Source: Bradyrhizobium sp. 164
Lineage (GTDB): Bacteria > Pseudomonadota > Alphaproteobacteria > Rhizobiales > Xanthobacteraceae
Reading direction: 5' to 3'
DNA length: 64,000 nt
Assembly: GCF_023073715.1 (NCBI RefSeq)
Contig: NZ_JADPKA010000063.1
Coordinates: forward strand, 1-64,000
Shown: positions 39,900 to 48,095 of the stretch, in pieces
How the letters are laid out: every line of letters starts with the position of its first letter
Position numbering within the stretch: position 1 is the stretch's first letter
Notes under the pieces: model-generated
The model's database searches: none
Told to the model about the DNA's origin: nothing
What the model saw: the letters and a program-made list of their open reading frames with translations, nothing else
Program-made: the position numbers and the translations under genes

Positions 39900-40874
39900 A
39901 TGTTGCGAATTTTGCGTAATGGTGTTTTCGGGCTCGTCGTTCTTGCCACGCTTTTCGGCGCCACGCCGCGCGCCTCCGCTGCGTATCCCGACCGCCCCGT
40001 GCACTGGCTGATCGGCTTTTCCGCCGGCGGCCCGGTCGACATCGTGGCGCGGATCATGGCGCAGTGGCTGTCGGACCGCCTCGGTCAGCAATTCATCGTC
40101 GAGAACCGCACCGGCTCCGGTGGCAACATCGCGGCCGCCGCCGCGATCAATTCGCCGCCGGACGGCTACACGCTGCTGTTCGTCGCACCCAACAATGCGA
40201 TCTCGACCTCGCTCTACAAGAAGCTGCCGTTCGACTTCCTGCGCGACACCGTGCCGGTCGCCAGCATCATGCAGCTCACCAACATGCTGGTCGTCTCCAA
40301 TGCGTTTCCGGCGAAGACGGTTCAGGAGTTCATCGACTATTGCAAGGCCAATCCCGGCAAGGTCTCCTTTGCCTCGTCCGGCAACGGCACCTCGGTGCAT
40401 ATGTCGGCGGAGCTGTTCAAGGTGATGACCAAATGCGACATGGTGCACGTGCCCTATCGCGGCTCGGCCATCGCCTTCCCCGACATCATCTCCAACAAGG
40501 TGCAGCTGATCTTCGACAACCTGCCGTCCGCGCTGGAGCAGGCCAAGGGCGGCAATGTCCGCGCGCTAGGGGTGACCTCCCCGCAGCGCTGGCCGAGCGT
40601 TCCCGACGTGCCCGCGATCGCCGAGACCGTGCCGGGCTTCGAAGCGGTCGGCTTCTACGGCATCTCCGCGCCGAAGGGCACCCCAAGCGAGGTCATCGAG
40701 ATCCTCAACAAGGCGGTGGGCGAAGCGCTGAAGGACCCGAAGCTGGTGGCACGCCTGGCGGAGACCGGCGGCATCCCCAAGCCGATGACGCCGGCCGAGT
40801 TCGGCAAGCTGGTCGCGGACGAGACCGAGAAGTGGCGGAAGGTGGTCGAGTTCGCCGGCGTGTCGGTGGATTAG
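39900..40874 (+). CDS. Bug-family (TctC) solute-binding protein, 324 aa
   Basis: This is a tripartite tricarboxylate transporter binding protein, periplasmic, with a signal peptide to about residue 26 (PRASA). The family marks are YPDRPVHWLIGFSAGGPVDIVARIMAQWLSDRLGQQFIVENRTGSGGNIAA and PPDGYTLLFVAPNNAIS, then VHVPYRGSAIAFPDIISNKVQLIFDNLPSAL. I start at ATG 39900 because GGGAGG lies just before; two upstream ATGs are less good. It is another orphan: no TctA/TctB genes follow. Bug proteins bind dicarboxylates, aromatic acids or amino acids. Confidence 0.92.
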   Translation: MLRILRNGVFGLVVLATLFGATPRASAAYPDRPVHWLIGFSAGGPVDIVARIMAQWLSDRLGQQFIVENRTGSGGNIAAAAAINSPPDGYTLLFVAPNNAISTSLYKKLPFDFLRDTVPVASIMQLTNMLVVSNAFPAKTVQEFIDYCKANPGKVSFASSGNGTSVHMSAELFKVMTKCDMVHVPYRGSAIAFPDIISNKVQLIFDNLPSALEQAKGGNVRALGVTSPQRWPSVPDVPAIAETVPGFEAVGFYGISAPKGTPSEVIEILNKAVGEALKDPKLVARLAETGGIPKPMTPAEFGKLVADETEKWRKVVEFAGVSVD

Positions 40875-40992
40875 GGCCCCGCGGCGGGTGCGGTTGCTCG
40901 CCGGCAAACGTTCGGGGGACCGGCGGGCCCCTCACCACAAAAGTGCGAAAACAACCCCATGCACAGTAGAAGACGTGAGCAATTTCAGCGGG

Positions 40993-41151
40993 TTACGGAA
41001 ACGGAAGGACAGCCGCCGGCACATGATCGCAGAGCCGTTTGACTCGTCGGGCAAAACAATGGCAAAATGCGACTATTCCGAATCCCGCAATCAACCAAAG
41101 AGCCGCGCTTGCCACGCGGCGCCCGGCGTTCCGTTTGAGCAGAGCCAGCAT
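40993..41151 (-). CDS. possible small membrane protein, 52 aa
   Basis: The frame from ATG 41151 has one hydrophobic segment (ASAALWLIAGFGIVAFCHCFA) flanked by basic residues (KRNAGRR, RRVKR). It lies in the gap between the Bug gene and the tRNA, on the other strand. No partner or motif was recognised. The nearby sequence about 40945-40975 resembles a dispersed Bradyrhizobium intergenic repeat (AAAACAACCCCATGCACAG), so this may not be a gene. Confidence 0.3.
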   Translation of the reverse strand: MLALLKRNAGRRVASAALWLIAGFGIVAFCHCFARRVKRLCDHVPAAVLPFP

Positions 41152-41227
41152 TGCACCCCCGCCCCAGGCCCTGTAAACGAACCGCGCACCGTTGCCGGCC
41201 GCTTGCAAAAATGGCCGCCTCGCGGCG

Positions 41228-41303
41228 GGGCCTGTAGCTCAATGGTTAGAGCCGGCCGCTCATAACGGTCTGGTTGCAGGTTCGAGTCCTGCCGGGCCCA
41301 CCA
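41228..41303 (+). tRNA. tRNA with CAT anticodon (Ile2 or Met)
   Basis: A 76-base cloverleaf ends with encoded CCA. The acceptor GGGCCTG pairs with CGGGCCC (one G-U). The D-arm is GCTC/GAGC, the anticodon stem GGCCG/CGGTC with loop CTCATAA, and the T-arm GCAGG-TTCGAGT-CCTGC. CAT could read Met or, after lysidine modification, Ile AUA. The GGGCC acceptor and overall pattern fit the Ile2 type more than the elongator or initiator Met tRNA. Its 3' part is duplicated at 50031-50081. Confidence 0.93.
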
Positions 41304-41305
41304 GT
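41255..41305 (+). repeat. attachment-site repeat, left copy (in tRNA)
   Basis: This 51-base stretch runs from the anticodon stem of the tRNA to two bases past CCA. It is identical to 50031-50081. Direct repeats of a tRNA 3' end at both ends of a segment are the usual footprint of an integrated island. Confidence 0.75.
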
Positions 41306-41421
41306 AAATCGATCATCACCACTTGGCAGGCTTTCGTTTTTCCCTTGCTGCAACAGAAACGCCGCGCGCTGCCGCTCATTGATCGCTTCAATGGTTATCA
41401 AACTCCCGCTCAACGTTCGAT

Positions 41422-42231
41422 CTAGCGAGCCTCCCCGCGAGGTCGCGTCTTGACCAGCATCAGCCTCTGGCAAGCGAAATAAAGGTGGGGCAGCGGCACG
41501 GCCCAGCGAGTGGTTCGGCTCGCGGTCAAGACGGAGACGAGCCCCAAGGCCATCAGCAGCATGCCAAGCCAGGTCCAGCCCTGCCCGCCATCACCCGCCT
41601 CGGCGGCGGAAAAAGCGAGCGGCGTCGCCGAAGGCGCCGAGGCGGCAACCACGTCACTGGCGGCGGGCGCGGCTGCCAAACGTGCATCCACGTCGACTTG
41701 GCGCGGCGCGATTTCGTCCGGCGTGAGCCGGTCGGCGCGTTTGGAGAAGGGGGCCGGCGACACGCGGGTCGCAATCCCGGTAGCAAGGATGGGACCGGCA
41801 TCAACCACCTGCACGGGCGCGGACGGGCTCGGCCGAGACGTGTCCACCGCTGCGGAGCGCTGCAGCTCCGCGCGCGCATCTACCATCGCCTTCCGCTTGC
41901 GCGCCGCGGTCTTGTTCTCTTCGGCCATGGCAACACGATATCTGGCGGCGCTATACCGCACCGGCATCTTCACCGACTCTGTCCCTTCGGCGACCTGGAA
42001 CCAGCATCTGCGCCGGCCTTCCACCCGATAGACCCAGCGCTGGCCGTCGGCGGTCGACCTGCCGGGCCGCGATAAGCACTTCACTTCCGCGACTTCCGCG
42101 GAAGTGGGCGCAGAGGCTGTCGCGGGACCGGCATTGAAGAATCCGGAAAATGGGTTCGAAGACGCTGATGACGTCGGGAGACCTGCAACAAGTACAAAAG
42201 CGGCGAAACAAAATCGCAAATGACCGGACAT
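41422..42231 (-). CDS. exported, membrane-tethered hypothetical protein, 269 aa
   Basis: A signal peptide (MSGHLRFCFAAFVLVAGLPTSSA) precedes a segment with three cysteines near VKCLSRPGRS and RRRCWFQVAEG, and RWVYRVEGRRRCWF suggests a small folded module. A long Ala/Pro/Ser-rich linker follows (about 110-220), then one membrane helix (WTWLGMLLMALGLVSVL) and a basic tail. The C-terminal helix would anchor it in the inner membrane. Its function is unknown. It lies inside the tRNA-bounded segment, facing away from the secretion genes. I start at 42231; the frame is open to 42291. Confidence 0.65.
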   Translation of the reverse strand: MSGHLRFCFAAFVLVAGLPTSSASSNPFSGFFNAGPATASAPTSAEVAEVKCLSRPGRSTADGQRWVYRVEGRRRCWFQVAEGTESVKMPVRYSAARYRVAMAEENKTAARKRKAMVDARAELQRSAAVDTSRPSPSAPVQVVDAGPILATGIATRVSPAPFSKRADRLTPDEIAPRQVDVDARLAAAPAASDVVAASAPSATPLAFSAAEAGDGGQGWTWLGMLLMALGLVSVLTASRTTRWAVPLPHLYFACQRLMLVKTRPRGEAR

Positions 42232-42587
42232 GGAAACCCCGGTGTTGCGCCCCTGCCCGAACACGAGCTTTGGCCGTGACCTAGGTCGCAATGCGACTTA
42301 AATCGGGCATTGCGGTGGATTCGTTTTGGCCACAGACCCTACGACGACCTCTCCACCAGCCCGATCGTCCATTTTCGCCATCCCCTCAAGGTCGCACTTC
42401 CAAGCTCGGCCCGCGCAAGCTTGCAAGGCTGTAGCCCACCCGAACGGATGTAGCCGTTGTTACGGGTGCCCGACGAAGCGCCATATCCGAACTGACGACT
42501 GGGCATTCGACCTTCCCGGGATGACATTGTGTCCGGAGCGCAGAACCCGTCCGATCGCGCGGAGCGATCGCGATGAGGGAGGCTACG
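42232..42587. other. divergent promoter region of the secretion cluster
   Basis: About 355 bases separate the exported protein gene and the large repeat-protein gene. No frame is convincing. A GGGAGG site sits just before ATG 42588. A short inverted pair ACGG-ATGTAG-CCGT occurs near 42445. No promoter could be assigned with confidence. Confidence 0.35.
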
Positions 42588-44024
42588 ATGGATTTTTCGC
42601 GGATGTCGGATGGAATCCGACTGCATCACGCCTCGCATCACCACGATGGCTACGATGGCGAGCGCGGACCGGGCCCTGGGCCGAGTGCTTCGTTAGTAGC
42701 TCAGGTCGGCGGTGGCGCTCTGCTCCATGGTCCAGGCCCTCTTGCGGGTCAATTTGCTGGTCCTGGAGCCCACCACGCGAGCGCGAACATCCAGCATCAC
42801 GAGGCCGACCCGGTTCAATCCAAACATCCCACGTCGGGGGTCGACACGGGCGGCCACGCCGGCAACCACGCTGCGGCGGGCCTGGACGTTTCGTCCACGA
42901 AGCCTGCAGCCGGCGCATCACATCCAGGGACGGGCATTGCTTCGGTCGAGAGTGGGGCGAACACGGCGGGAAACGGCGGGGATGGCTACTTTTATGGAGG
43001 GATCATTCGCGCGTCCCTGCTGATCTACGAACCGATCAACATCTCGGTGAGTATGGGATACGGCTCGGTCGCCCTGGCCAACCAGCCCAACAATTTGAAT
43101 GTCGATCAATCCGCTCTTCAGGTGGCCGGCGTCGGCGGCCATGGCGGCAATGACAACATTGTATCGGGAGGGAGCGTCAGTACGTCCTTGAGCGCCGGCG
43201 TGATCGCGAGCGGCGACAACAGCGCCGGAAACGGCGGCAGCGGCTATTTCTCGGGTGCGATCGTGGACGCTCCCGTGGTGATCTATCATCCGATCAACAT
43301 TGCCGTGGCGGGTTCGGGCGGCACCGCGCTTGCAAGTCAATCGAACACGGTCGACATCGATCAATCGGCCGCTCAGCTCGCGGGCGTCGGCGGAAGCGGC
43401 GGAAATGCAAACGTGGCCGCCGGCGGCAGCGTCATCACGCTCGACCCCAGTTGGGGATCAAGCAACGGAGGGGGCTTCTTCGACGTTCAAACGGGCGGAA
43501 GCCAGGCTGGCAATGGCGGCGATGGCGCGTTCTACGGCGGGCTCGTCCATACTTCCTTCGTACTGTACGACCCGATCAACATCGCAGTCGCGGGCTATGG
43601 TTCCAACGTTTACGCGGTTCAGACAAATGACGCCTACGTGGATCAATCCATCATTCAGATCGCCGGCATTGGCGGGTACGGCGGCAACAGCAACGCCGCG
43701 GCGGGCGGCCATGCAAGCCTTCTCTCCCACGGCTTGTGGGGCGGCTCCGACACGATCGCGACCGGTTCGAACGGCGCAGGCAATGGCGGCAAGGGCTATT
43801 TTGCCGGCAGCCTGATCGATGTCAGCGTCGCGATCTATGCACCCATCAACATCGCAATCGCGGGTCCCCATTCGACGGCCGTAGCCGATCAGGTCAACAA
43901 CGTGCACATCGACCAGAGTGCGATCCAGATCGCCGGACTTGGCGGGGACGGCGGCCACGGCAATCTCGCGCTGGGTGGCGATCTTTCCGCCCACCTTCTG
44001 TCGGATCTTCACCTGCTGGGATAG
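42588..44024 (+). CDS. glycine-rich four-repeat protein, probable type I secretion substrate, 478 aa
   Basis: ATG 42588 follows GAGGGAGG. There is no Sec signal peptide. Residues 1-125 are His/Gly/Pro-rich and irregular. Then four units follow at about 127-195, 213-280, 307-374 and 397-464, spaced 86-94 residues. Each opens AGNGG-x-G-(Y/F)-F/Y-x-G, has an aliphatic strand and Y-x-PINI-(A/S)-V/I-A, then a DQS-x-x-Q-(I/V/L)-AG-(V/I/L)-GG-x-GG-N half ending GG. Aromatic and Ile/Val residues alternate with Gly turns, which suggests a beta-solenoid or adhesin fold. No RTX nonapeptides are present. The adjacent ABC and HlyD genes make type I secretion likely. I do not recognise a described family. 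Confidence 0.75.
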   Translation: MDFSRMSDGIRLHHASHHHDGYDGERGPGPGPSASLVAQVGGGALLHGPGPLAGQFAGPGAHHASANIQHHEADPVQSKHPTSGVDTGGHAGNHAAAGLDVSSTKPAAGASHPGTGIASVESGANTAGNGGDGYFYGGIIRASLLIYEPINISVSMGYGSVALANQPNNLNVDQSALQVAGVGGHGGNDNIVSGGSVSTSLSAGVIASGDNSAGNGGSGYFSGAIVDAPVVIYHPINIAVAGSGGTALASQSNTVDIDQSAAQLAGVGGSGGNANVAAGGSVITLDPSWGSSNGGGFFDVQTGGSQAGNGGDGAFYGGLVHTSFVLYDPINIAVAGYGSNVYAVQTNDAYVDQSIIQIAGIGGYGGNSNAAAGGHASLLSHGLWGGSDTIATGSNGAGNGGKGYFAGSLIDVSVAIYAPINIAIAGPHSTAVADQVNNVHIDQSAIQIAGLGGDGGHGNLALGGDLSAHLLSDLHLLG

Positions 44025-44039
44025 CGAAATATCGCGCCG
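42588..44039 (+). other. see CDS 42588-44024; 3' end followed by 15 bases
   Basis: The repeat-protein gene ends at 44024. The bases after its stop contain no T-run or strong stem, so transcription may continue toward the second repeat-protein gene at 44290. Confidence 0.2.
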
Positions 44040-44142
44040 CTCGCACAAGCCCGATCGCGAGCCGCGTCGACACTCTGCGCATGCAAGCTCGCCCTGCGGG
44101 CTCTCCCGGATGTTTCGAGTTCCGATGTTGCGCGACGAATGT

Positions 44143-44156
44143 CGTACTTTCGTACG
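44143..44156. promoter_or_regulatory. inverted repeat before the second repeat-protein gene
   Basis: CGTAC-TTTC-GTACG is a perfect 5-bp inverted repeat about 134 bases before ATG 44290. It could be the binding site of the cluster's LuxR-type regulator. No second copy was found before 42588. Confidence 0.35.
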
Positions 44157-44289
44157 TAGGTCGACCAAACCGGATCGTGTCCGATTTGACATCTATCGCC
44201 ATCGCGCCTGGGCGGATCAGACTTTGCCGCGCGCGTCCGTCCGATCGGGTGGATGATGCGCGAAAGCCAGCAGAAAGAGGGAGGCTCAA

Positions 44290-44748
44290 ATGTTGCCCAA
44301 AGCGATCAGCATCTCGGACTCGATCGAATTCAAATCGATCAGCACCGGTGGTCAAAGTGTCGGAAATGGAGGCGACGGCACCTTCAAGGGAGCCATCATC
44401 AGCAAGCCGACGCTCAACTTCGATCCAACCAACAAGGCGGAAGGTGCCGACGTGCACGTGAGCACCGGCGATCACGTCAAGCAGACGGCAGATTGGGATG
44501 CCGGCGGGGCCAACGCGAAGGCCTCGTGGTTTTCGAAGGCCCATGGCGGAGACGCCGAGTCGAACGGAAGCCAGAAATCCTACAGCGGTCACGATACCTC
44601 CAAGGTATACGCCAATACGGATGCGACCCAGATCAACAAGGTCTGGGTGGATCAGCACCAGGAGGTCGTGGCCGGCATCGGCGGCAATGGCGGAGACGGC
44701 AACGCGGCGGTGGGCGGAGAGGTGAGCTTCCATCTCGATACGTTCTGA
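44290..44748 (+). CDS. second glycine-rich repeat-family protein, 152 aa
   Basis: The start has the same AGAGGGAGGCT context as the larger protein. Residues 24-46 read VGNGGDGTFKGAIISKPTLNFDP and residues 120-143 read VDQHQEVVAGIGGNGGDGNAAVGG. These are the two halves of the repeat seen four times in the neighbouring protein, here separated by about 75 hydrophilic residues. There is no signal peptide, cysteine or membrane segment. It ends EVSFHLDTF, a short hydrophobic C-terminus of the kind that can act as a type I secretion signal. It precedes the secretion ATPase gene. The relation to the first protein is clear from the shared motifs; its function is unknown. Confidence 0.7.
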   Translation: MLPKAISISDSIEFKSISTGGQSVGNGGDGTFKGAIISKPTLNFDPTNKAEGADVHVSTGDHVKQTADWDAGGANAKASWFSKAHGGDAESNGSQKSYSGHDTSKVYANTDATQINKVWVDQHQEVVAGIGGNGGDGNAAVGGEVSFHLDTF

Positions 44749-44768
44749 CCATCGGCTCGTCCGACTGG

Positions 44769-44798
44769 CAGGACCGGTGGCTTCCGCCACCGGTCCTG
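44769..44798 (+). terminator. strong hairpin between substrate and secretion genes
   Basis: CAGGACCGGTGGC and its exact inverse flank TTCC, a 13-pair stem. No T-run follows, so it may stabilise the upstream mRNA or give partial termination, favouring substrate over transporter production. Confidence 0.6.
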
Positions 44799-44889
44799 AC
44801 GCTCGAGCCAATACCCCGCCGATACCGTTGGCAGATGACGTTAGCCATCGGTCAAGTGCGCCGGACCTCGATTTCAGGCGGTAACGATC

Positions 44890-46626
44890 ATGCTGATGCC
44901 GCCCCTTCAGTGGCCTATCCTGCCGCAGATCCGGACGCCACTGCACGCGGCCCTCCGGTCCTGCGCGGGACCGCTCGGTCTCGTATTCGCCTATAGCTGC
45001 AGCTACAACCTGCTTCTGTTTGCGCCCTCCATCTATCTTCTTCAGATCTACGACCGGGTGTTGTCGAGCCGGAGCGGCGACACGTTGCTTCTGCTCACGC
45101 TTATTGTCGCGATCACAGTGGTCGTGGGCGGCGTGTTCGATGCATTGCGGCGCGCCGTCCTGGGACGCCTTGGCGCCTGGCTCGACGATCGCCTTCGTCC
45201 TTGCGTGCTTTCGGCCGGCCTCGAATCGGCGTTTTGCAGCGACTCGACGCAAGCGTCGGGCGCATATCGGGATCTCACCGTGCTGCGCCAGTTCGTCGAG
45301 TCCGGCGCATGCACGCTGCTGTTCGACGCGCTCTGGGCGCCCTTGTTCCTCCTTGTCCTCTTTCTGATCCATCCCCTGCTTGGCGTGGTGGGCGCCTGCT
45401 GCGTAGCCTTCCTGTTCGCGCTCACGGTTGCCGGAGAGCTGGTCACGGAAGACGTTCTGCAAAGATCCGGCGCCGCACTGTCCAGAAGCTGCGGCCGCCT
45501 CCAGACGGCCGCGGGCAACATCCACATGATCCGCGCCATGGGAATGTTCGACAGCGCAGCGCGCATGATTCACCGTGACGCGCAGCACGCGCGCAGGGAG
45601 CACGATGTGGCACTCCGGCGAGGCGAGATCGTCATGCTGGCCACCAAGCCGGTTCGCGCGCTGTCGCAGGTCTTGATCATGGGGGCTGCCGCGTGGCTCG
45701 TCCTCGATCACGGGAAGAGCCCGGCAATCATATTTGCTTCCACGCTGATGTTCAGCCGGGCGCTCGCGCCGGTCGAAAGTGCGCTCGCTGGCTGGAAATC
45801 ACTCGTAACGGCCCTGAGCGCCTGTCAGCGGCTCGGCGCACTTCTCGCCGCATTCCCCATCGCGCTGCAGCAGAGCGCGGAGGTTCCTCCGCCGCAGGCG
45901 CGAAGCGGCCTCGTCGTCGACAATGTTAGCGTGCGGCTTGCGGGGACCGACCATTTTCTGCTGAACGGCGTCTCGTTCAGCCTCATGCCCGGACAATGTC
46001 TTGGCATTATCGGTCCGTCCGGGTCAGGCAAATCCTTGCTCGGCCAGGTGATCGCCGGGCTATCGATGCCAACGGATGGCCGTGTCCTCCTCGACAATAC
46101 CGGCGTCCCGCTGCTTCGCGAGGGCCGAAACGGCGACCGCCTCGGATATCTCCCCCAGGATATCAACCTGCTCGGCGACACGATCAACGACATCATCGCA
46201 CGCCTTGAAGATGCCGACCGGCGGGAGGTCGTCGAAGCGGCCAAGCTCGTCGGAATCCATGGGGCGATCATGCGCCTGCCGCAGGGTTACGACACGATGG
46301 TTCACAGCGAAACAAACTTCTCGCGCGGATATCGGCAGCGCCTCGGACTTGCCCGCGCCTTTTTCGGCAGTCCACGCCTCATCGTTCTCGACGAACCCAA
46401 CGCCAGCCTCGACTACGGGGGCGAGCGAATGCTCCTGGATGCCATCGAGCGCATGAAGCTCGCAGGTGTCATCCTTGTCGTCGTCACTCACAGGATGGGT
46501 CTCCTCGCAGCCACGGACAAAATTGCCATCATGGAAGACGGTGCGATCGCCGCATTCGGCGACAGCGAGGACATCTTTGAACGGCACCTGAGCCGCCCCC
46601 AAGTTACTTCGCAGATTGCGCCATGA
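44890..46626 (+). CDS. type I secretion ABC transporter (PrtD-like), 578 aa
   Basis: This is an inner-membrane ATPase that would drive export of the glycine-rich proteins. Residues about 25-300 are the transmembrane domain, with five or six helices (SYNLLLFAPSIYLLQIYDRVLSSRS is typical of PrtD-type exporters). There is no N-terminal peptidase domain. The ATPase domain has Walker A GPSGSGKS at 375-382, GYLPQDINLLGDTINDII, and Walker B LIVLDEPN at 497-504 with H-loop VVTHRMG. The ABC signature is FSRGYRQR at 477-484 instead of LSGGQRQR, an unusual change. The stop overlaps the HlyD gene as ATGA. No TolC-type outer-membrane gene is nearby. Confidence 0.9.
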   Translation: MLMPPLQWPILPQIRTPLHAALRSCAGPLGLVFAYSCSYNLLLFAPSIYLLQIYDRVLSSRSGDTLLLLTLIVAITVVVGGVFDALRRAVLGRLGAWLDDRLRPCVLSAGLESAFCSDSTQASGAYRDLTVLRQFVESGACTLLFDALWAPLFLLVLFLIHPLLGVVGACCVAFLFALTVAGELVTEDVLQRSGAALSRSCGRLQTAAGNIHMIRAMGMFDSAARMIHRDAQHARREHDVALRRGEIVMLATKPVRALSQVLIMGAAAWLVLDHGKSPAIIFASTLMFSRALAPVESALAGWKSLVTALSACQRLGALLAAFPIALQQSAEVPPPQARSGLVVDNVSVRLAGTDHFLLNGVSFSLMPGQCLGIIGPSGSGKSLLGQVIAGLSMPTDGRVLLDNTGVPLLREGRNGDRLGYLPQDINLLGDTINDIIARLEDADRREVVEAAKLVGIHGAIMRLPQGYDTMVHSETNFSRGYRQRLGLARAFFGSPRLIVLDEPNASLDYGGERMLLDAIERMKLAGVILVVVTHRMGLLAATDKIAIMEDGAIAAFGDSEDIFERHLSRPQVTSQIAP

Positions 46627-48095
46627 TCTGGAATTCTCTCATCATCCGGAAGTTTCCCGCCGTCTCGAGACTTCCCATGATCTGGGAGCAGCTCATGCGA
46701 GCTCCGGCGCGCCCCGCGCCCGCCCGGCGATTTGGCGTCGTGGTGACCGCAATCGACGATTTCGAGCCGCTGGAATTTCCATGGTGCTCGACGCCCACGC
46801 CGACCTCTCCGCGCGGAAGGCTTCGCGGTCTCACAGTCGCGGGCAATCTGCTGGTGCTCTGCTTCATGCTGGGGCTTGGTACATGGGCGAGCCTCGCGCC
46901 TCTCGAGAGCGCCGCGATCGCGTCTGGCGTCGTGGAATCGGAGTCGAGCCGCAAGACGATTCAGCATCTGGAAGGCGGTATCGTCAGGAGGATCCTTGTT
47001 TCGGATGGCGATATCGTGCGAAGCGGCCAAACGCTGATCGCGCTGGACGACACCCGGGCCGCCTCGGAGATGCAAAGCTTTCAAGGCCAATTGTGGGATG
47101 CAGTTGCTCGTGCCGCACGGCTTCAAGCCGAGCAGCAGAGATTTGAAAGGATCGCAATTCCGGACGCGCTGGAACAGGACAGCAAGCAGAACGGGGTGGC
47201 CGCCGCTGCGGTGTCGGCGCAGCAGTTCATTTTTCAGGCGCGCCTGCAGGTTCACGAGTCGCAGCTTACGGTCATTCGCGAACGAAGGCGTCAAGTCGAG
47301 AAGGAGATCGAAGGTCTCAAGGCTCAGGAGAGCGCCACCGGGCAGCGGGTCGACATCGTCCGGGAGGAACTGGATATGGTCGCGACCCTCGTCAACAAGG
47401 GGCTCGAGCGGCGACCGCGGCTTCTGAACCTGCAGCGGGAGCTGGCCGACGTTGAGGGCCGCCGCGGCGAGATCGCCGCGCAGATTTCTCGCGCCGCGCA
47501 GGTCATCAGCGAACAGCAGGCCACATTGTTCAAGCTCGAGAGCGAGAGGCAGAACGAGATCGCACAGTCGCTTCGTGAAGCGCAGAACCAGATATTCCAT
47601 CTCCGCGAGCGATTGCTTGCGGCCAAGGATGAGCTATCGCGAACGGAGATCAAGGCGCCCGAAGACGGCGTGATAACCGATTTGCGGATTCATACGGCCG
47701 GCGGCGTCATCGGAGCTGGTGCTCCGCTCATGGACCTGGTACCCCGGCAAGATCGCCTCATCGTGAAGGCGCGCCTGAGGCCCGAGGACATCGACGTGGT
47801 TCATCCCGGCCTCAATGCCGAGGTTCACCTCCTACCGTACAATCAGCGTCGCGTGCCTCGCCTGAAGGGAACCGTCGTGCACGTATCCGCGGACCGGCTC
47901 CTCGACAAGCGTACCGACCAGCCATACTACGCGACCAAAATCCGGATCGACGACGCGCAGATCGCGGCAAACGACATCCAGATCGTCCCCGGTATGCCGG
48001 TTCAAGTGTTCATCACGACAGGGCGCGGTACTGTGGCTCTCTACGCGCTCAGGCCCCTGCTCGACAGCTTCCGTGGTGCATTCAGAGAGGACTAG
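46623..48095 (+). CDS. HlyD-family periplasmic adaptor of type I secretion, 490 aa
   Basis: This protein links the ABC transporter to an outer-membrane channel. After about 70 hydrophilic residues there is one membrane helix (LTVAGNLLVLCFMLGLGTWASLAPL). A first lipoyl/barrel half follows (KTIQHLEGGIVRRILVSDGDIVRSGQ), then a long coiled coil (about 150-345). The returning half is SRTEIKAPEDGVITDLRIHTAGGVIGAGAPLMDLVP, ending in LRPEDIDVVHPGLNAEV and GMPVQVFITTGRGT. The family layout and length are normal for PrtE/HlyD proteins. It overlaps the ABC gene by 4 bases, so the two are translationally coupled. Confidence 0.92.
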   Translation: MIWNSLIIRKFPAVSRLPMIWEQLMRAPARPAPARRFGVVVTAIDDFEPLEFPWCSTPTPTSPRGRLRGLTVAGNLLVLCFMLGLGTWASLAPLESAAIASGVVESESSRKTIQHLEGGIVRRILVSDGDIVRSGQTLIALDDTRAASEMQSFQGQLWDAVARAARLQAEQQRFERIAIPDALEQDSKQNGVAAAAVSAQQFIFQARLQVHESQLTVIRERRRQVEKEIEGLKAQESATGQRVDIVREELDMVATLVNKGLERRPRLLNLQRELADVEGRRGEIAAQISRAAQVISEQQATLFKLESERQNEIAQSLREAQNQIFHLRERLLAAKDELSRTEIKAPEDGVITDLRIHTAGGVIGAGAPLMDLVPRQDRLIVKARLRPEDIDVVHPGLNAEVHLLPYNQRRVPRLKGTVVHVSADRLLDKRTDQPYYATKIRIDDAQIAANDIQIVPGMPVQVFITTGRGTVALYALRPLLDSFRGAFRED

